Positions 59,575-64,000 of a DNA stretch of 64,000 nucleotides are shown here, piece by piece. Numbering within the stretch: the stretch's first letter is position 1; each line of letters begins with the position of its first letter. The notes beneath the pieces are model-generated. The model saw nothing but the letters and a program-made list of their open reading frames with translations. It was not told the origin of the DNA and ran no database searches. Origin of the DNA: Anaspis maculata (lineage: Eukaryota > Arthropoda > Insecta > Coleoptera > Scraptiidae); the NCBI GenBank assembly GCA_949128115.1, contig OX421961.1, positions 121,523,050 through 121,587,049 on the forward strand, given 5' to 3'. Position numbers and translations under genes: made by a program.

Positions 59575-59723
59575 GGGCCAAATTTCAAGTCCGAGTTGCA
59601 ACCCGCGCAGCGTGACGCAAGTAGTCACGTGATCCAATAACGGCACGCTCATTGGCACAGAGGGATCACGTGACTACTTGCGCCACGCTGCGCGGGTTGC
59701 AACTTGGACTTGAAATTTAGCCC
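59575..59723. mobile_element. TAA-flanked palindromic MITE
   Basis: 149 bp, ends GGGC(C/T)AAATTTCAAGTCC, arms about 65 bp continuing through GTTGCAACCCGCGCAGCGTG and AGTAGTCACGTGATCC around a 26-bp loop. TAA at 59572-59574 and 59724-59726, consistent with a PIF/Harbinger-type 3-bp duplication (inference). Confidence 0.88.
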
Positions 59724-59726
59724 TAA

Positions 59727-61867
59727 GGGTTAGTGTCGATGTGACAGTTGAATTATATTCCGAAATAAGGAGAGAGAGAATTGATTCTGATTTGAAAATC
59801 GGCTTGGTTTTAAATATTCATGAGGATCGGAAAGTTGTGAATCATGTTGGGAAAGAAACTAGTAAAATTTCACGTCCGCTAGACTTATTTTCGAGATAAT
59901 CTAGACTTATCGACCCGTTAGTAAGCAGCCTAATTGCTGAAGCATTAATTACATCCCTACTGTGGGAACGCTCAAGGTCCGCTTTGATTGGCCCACTGGA
60001 CCACGGGGTTACGAGATTAGACGAGTCTACAAGTAAAAGCTGAAGAGAAGATAAGGGGATTCAACTGGCGACCCGACCCTAACTTGACTGGAGACCCGCG
60101 ACTTGACGCAGTTATTTTCATTAATAGTCTATTCACAGTCAATTAACAGAAAGTCACTTAATTTCGGCCCCGCGTATGGTCCCACGGCCGTGAAATTCCC
60201 GAATTTCGAGTAATTATTTCCACAGTATTATCGTTGTAAGACGCGCGCGATTAAATAACACAGGTCAACAAAGTGAAAAAAAAATTTTGTGCTTGGGTTT
60301 ATTTTATGATTTTATTGAATGTCATGAGTCAAAATAATGAAAAACTACCGACATTCTCATTAAAGTTTGCTTTTGTAATATTGGTAGGTACTAATGGAAC
60401 AGATTTCATATCATGAATAAAAACAGAAAATCAGTTTATAGGGGGACGGAGGGAAATTCTGACGTTCATGTGTCATCTACATTAGAGTGTAGAGTGCTCT
60501 GGAGTCGCAAAAACGATAGTCAAGTGTTTTATTTGACGTTTGTAGGAAATTAAAAATGCCGAAAAAAATGAAAAAATGTAAAAGTTCTCATGATCATTAT
60601 AAGAAGAGTCAAGGACTTTATTTCTGATTTTTTTCAATTATTTTGTATCAATTATTCGTTGAAGTTGATAAAAAGAACAAAAAAAATAAATTTTTCAATT
60701 TTTTTCAACAAGTGAATTTATCAAAATCGACATTTTCATAAATTTTTAAATATGTCAAAAGCAAACTTTTTCATGGGATATTATTTTTTTTCAGGTTGAT
60801 TTGACTCAAGCTACAGAAATTTAGTATACTTATCCCAGGCACAAAATTGATGTTGACCTGTGTAATTGAACCGCTCGAACTGTGGAGTGAATCACCGTAA
60901 CACGCGAGACGCGTGTCAGAGTATATTTTGATAGATAATTTACCGACGCGGAATGCGCGATGACCCCCCGTCAACGTAGAAACCAATCGTCCTGAAAATA
61001 TTACCCCTGTGTTTTTACGCGAGTGTTACCCTGTTGGTACCCAGGGTGTGGAACGCAAGATTAAAGTTCTTCATTAGTGTGATGTCAACGTATAAGGTGA
61101 AACCTATCTAATCAATATATCATGCATGCAAAGCGATCGAGGATGAAAAATGAGTCATTCGCGCGACGCTTTCTCTCACTCTGTATCCCTCTCTCTCATA
61201 TCCCTACTTACGTCATGTGCACGAGCCATGACGTATGAACGCCAAAATGGCGTCGTGACAGTTGTCGCATTACTCTCTTACGTCATCAAACGTCACAGCG
61301 ACAGCTGAGTTTTGTTTTGTTTACTTACTCAATATTTATACGCCACGTGGATGGCTACTATTGTGAATACTTCCAATACTAGTTTGTGATAGCAAACCTA
61401 TGCAGTATTGTACCTATTAATTTTGCTTATTTGAATATATGTTTGTTTTGAAAATCTCTTGTTCACCTGACCACCCTTCACACAGAACCAGGTAAAAAGC
61501 TGGAGGTTTCTACTCCATTCAAATGCCTCGTCTGCCGGACTCATCTAAACGCCTTCCCGAAGAGTTAAAGCCAGAAATGGATGAGCTAAAATGCACGCTA
61601 CCCCAACCAAGATTAAAACTCTAAGATGTACCCAGATGGTCTGTTCCCCTTCCCCTATGGATCTGCCTCTTCATACAAAATAACTGAGCCAGTGGTGACA
61701 GTTCACGTTACTACCCTTAGGATTAAGCGCCCCCTATTCTGAACGACCATACAGGGTCATTGACCTGCTTTAGTTCCCCCAAGCAGTACATAAGGTACAG
61801 GAACTTGCAATACTGATTATCAATGATACCTATTTTATTGTGTTTAAATTGTTTAGTTTATTTTGAA
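59727..61867. other. Region upstream of visible dpr exons, nothing recognised
   Basis: No signal-peptide exon for dpr could be picked out. About 61.1-61.5 kb is rich in CRE-like TGACGTCA/TACGTCA words and short CT-rich runs, but I cannot call a promoter or LTR. Confidence 0.35.
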
Positions 61868-62225
61868 CGCCAACCGACCCCCGGCTTTACAATTGGTGGT
61901 ATTGTCATATCATTTAATACCTTGGAAATGTCCCTTGACTTATTTTCACTGCGTCTCCAGTTTCCGTTCATATTATTTTTTAATCAACATCCCCCACTCA
62001 TTGGTGTTACAAATGACCATCAGATATGGGATTTTTCTTTAGTTGATGAATTTTCATATATTTCAATAAAGGGATTAAGCACCCCTAACCCTCGTTTCTT
62101 ACAAATGGTGATTTGCGGTGAGATTTCTGTTCATGTTTTATACTTTATATTTTTAATACGTAGCAAAAAGCTATTCAAATTGACCTCCAACCCCCTAGGT
62201 TGTTACAACAATAATGAAACATGTC
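61868..62225 (+). repeat. Degenerate tandem array, about 105-bp unit
   Basis: Four starts marked by an A/C-rich CCCC(C)...GTTACAA(A/T)(T/G)G block at about 61868, 61985, 62080 and 62187. The 139-codon frame covering it is explained by the repeat and has no recognisable motif. Confidence 0.6.
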
Positions 62226-62737
62226 AAACTGCCAGTGAATAAAAGGAAAGAGTGACAGATTCAAAAACAGACACCCAGGCGAAGAACTCGTCAAAGAAAC
62301 CCCTGTGTATAGTCTGGTGTCTCCTCAACCAATTTCCGAAAGAACTTGTGCAGAGATCGTCAGCATTTTAATTAAAGCTCGTTGGATTCCCCCCTTCAAT
62401 GCCGAGTTTCATTTCGCTTCGCCATGCAATAATAATTCACGCTTTGCAATTCAATTTACGCCACTTCATCACAAACACACACATACAAAACTGAAGAACA
62501 TTAGTAGACAATATACCAAAAATACTACAATCAACCAGATTGTTCACTGCCATCAACTAAAGTATGTTGAGTCCCCAAGGTACACGAGACGCTGAAACAA
62601 AATCCCTAAGCCCAGGAGATCACTTTGTCTCGCTAAAGTTGCAACCTACTCTATAATCATCAGTCTAGTAAACAAAGATTGGGCAGTTGCCTCTGCTCTA
62701 CATTTAGTAGTCAAAAATACGCAAAATATCAAACAGG
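62226..62737. other. Nothing recognised
   Basis: AT-rich unique sequence, no supported feature. Confidence 0.4.
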
Positions 62738-62933
62738 ACTTGAAATCATGGCAGATAATTTGAAAGTTTCTGATCTAATTAGGAAGACTGGAACTAGTGG
62801 CGGATGGTTTGAGAGTTTCTAAGTAATGAGGAAGACTTGAAATAATGGCGGAAGATTTGAGAGTTTTCTGAGCAATGAGGAAAATTTGAAATTGGCAGAT
62901 GATCAGAGAGTTTCTGAACGAATTTAGGAGACT
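62738..62933 (+). repeat. Minisatellite, four 48-49-bp units
   Basis: Units start near 62738, 62787, 62835 and 62884. Each has the form GACTTGAAAT..TGGC(A/G)GA, TTTGAGAGTTTCT, A(A)TGAGGAA with a few differences. Confidence 0.85.
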
Positions 62934-64000
62934 TGACTCAACAAGTGACAAGGGGCTTGAGATTGGTTTGGTATTGAATATTTTGTAGTAGTAAATTTCA
63001 AGCAACAGCAATCCCGGCCCGTCACCCCATTTAGTTGACCAAGTCCCCGTCCTCGCCATGTCCCTTGCCCCCCCCACTCCTGAAAGATTCCCAGAGCCCC
63101 ACAAAAATGAATGAATACACTCACGGTGGACGAGAGGGAGGATATGCCTTGGGTACGACTTTCACATACATGAACAAAAATATACAAACTACGAAAGTGT
63201 TATTTGGTGTCGCAAAATTCACCAAAGCCCTTTCATTCTTGCTAGCGCAATTTCACTGAGCATCAACAAAATGAAATGCGGTCTGCTGTTCCGATTTTAA
63301 ATAATGAGACATGAGAGGCATACAGTGACACGGATATAAATTCATAAATCAAGCGGGTCAAAATAATAACATGGAATCTCAAGTAAAACAGAGAATACCA
63401 ATTAACATTAGAAACAAAACAGTGACGGTACGATAAAGTAACCGTCGCTTATAGATGACTCTACGGACGGAATCATACGGAGCTATTTTGGGTATGCCCA
63501 ATTCGTTTATCCCCACTTGGCCGTTCGAAGGTTAATTTGTAAATGTTGACTGAGTTCCGCATTGAGAAATAATTGAGCGACATATAATACAAAATCCTGA
63601 GCCGTAATCAATTGCTTCTGAATCCTCATCAATTGCATGCATAACGATGTCATTACCAAAGTGCACACAGAATGCAGTGTATATCTAATACCTCCATCCA
63701 TGCCTGACAGACGATCACCCTGTCTCAATATCATTACAACCGAGCACTGAACACATATTATTAGTAAACCCTAAACCCTGCTTCCCAACCAGTGTACTTC
63801 CAATCATACCACTCAACCATAATGCAGTACACAACATGCAGTGGTGTTGTATTACGTGAAATCGAGCGATTAAATCTCTTTCTGCATGCGAACGTGCCCT
63901 CGTTCTATGACGATAGAAGTATAGGAGGTACCTTTGTTGAATTTCGAGAAGTGTAGGTGTACAGTGTAGGAAGTGGGTATAGAGGTGTAGAGAGGATCAT
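62934..64000. other. Nothing recognised to window end
   Basis: No coding frame with a recognisable motif. The minus frame at 63507-63734 was considered as a dpr leader exon but lacks a clear signal peptide and a donor of the needed phase. Confidence 0.4.

Noticed and set aside
61100..61500. Possible LTR or promoter with TGACGTCA-like words and a following ATGCCTCGTCTGCCGG frame
   Set aside because: No partner LTR, polypurine tract or target duplication, and the frame stops soon after; not enough to call.
63507..63734. Candidate dpr signal-peptide exon on the minus strand
   Set aside because: Hydrophobic content is modest, no clear cleavage site, and no GT donor leaving one base as needed for the exon at 58881.

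Overview
This window is animal nuclear DNA, almost certainly from an insect. It has no bacterial-style operons. The only host gene I can prove is split into short exons with canonical AG/GT borders, separated by introns of 1.1 to 28 kb. The order of insect cannot be settled from the sequence.

Host gene. A dpr-family gene (defective proboscis extension response: two-Ig cell-surface neuronal recognition proteins) lies on the minus strand and spans the window. Five coding exons were found: 58685-58881, 49855-50019, 29862-30002, 1499-1712 and 285-388. Their phases agree at every junction. Together they encode about 273 residues: Ig1, linker, Ig2, and a hydrophobic C-terminal tail ending at a stop codon. 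The 5' exon(s) with the signal peptide lie upstream (above 58881) and were not identified. No other convincing host gene is seen; nearly all other long open frames are transposon pieces, tandem repeats or chance.

Intron content, low to high coordinates. (1) 0.4-1.5 kb: two foldback elements and a tRNA-like SINE head. (2) 2.8-4.0 kb: small degenerate tandem arrays. (3) 5.07-12.96 kb: nested palindromic elements, including a TTAA-flanked piggyBac-like MITE, inverted TTAACACGTTGAG termini 7.6 kb apart, CAGGGTG-ended foldbacks at TA, and a GCGTGGGAT-rich degenerate array. (4) 16.1-18.9, 35.6-38.5 and 45.5-47.6 kb: three copies of a roughly 2-kb solo-LTR-like element (BEL/Pao-like), plus a diverged relic at 59.2-59.5 kb. 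(5) 19.6-25.75 kb: a decayed Ty3/gypsy element with a DNA transposon inside its integrase. (6) 25.75-28.2 kb: a 5'-truncated LINE with an uninterrupted 719-codon frame. (7) 31.4-35.6 kb: long direct repeats around a 118-bp tandem array. (8) 41.0-42.2 kb: a 1.2-kb palindrome. (9) 42.3-44.25 kb: degenerate repeats holding a GC-rich palindrome. (10) 44.3-48.95 kb: a Jockey-like LINE split by LTR copy 3. (11) 51.4-53.1 kb: a gypsy scrap and a nested palindrome. (12) 53.1-55.35 kb: a degenerate GGGATTTCT-type array with a SINE-like insert. (13) 57.5-58.2 kb: a BEL/Pao pol relic.

The most unusual pattern is that, at three separate loci, a TA-flanked palindrome with CAGGGTG ends sits exactly at the symmetry centre of another palindrome of the same type. 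Several insertions can be ordered in time because target-site duplications are visible and the host sequence resumes cleanly on both sides.
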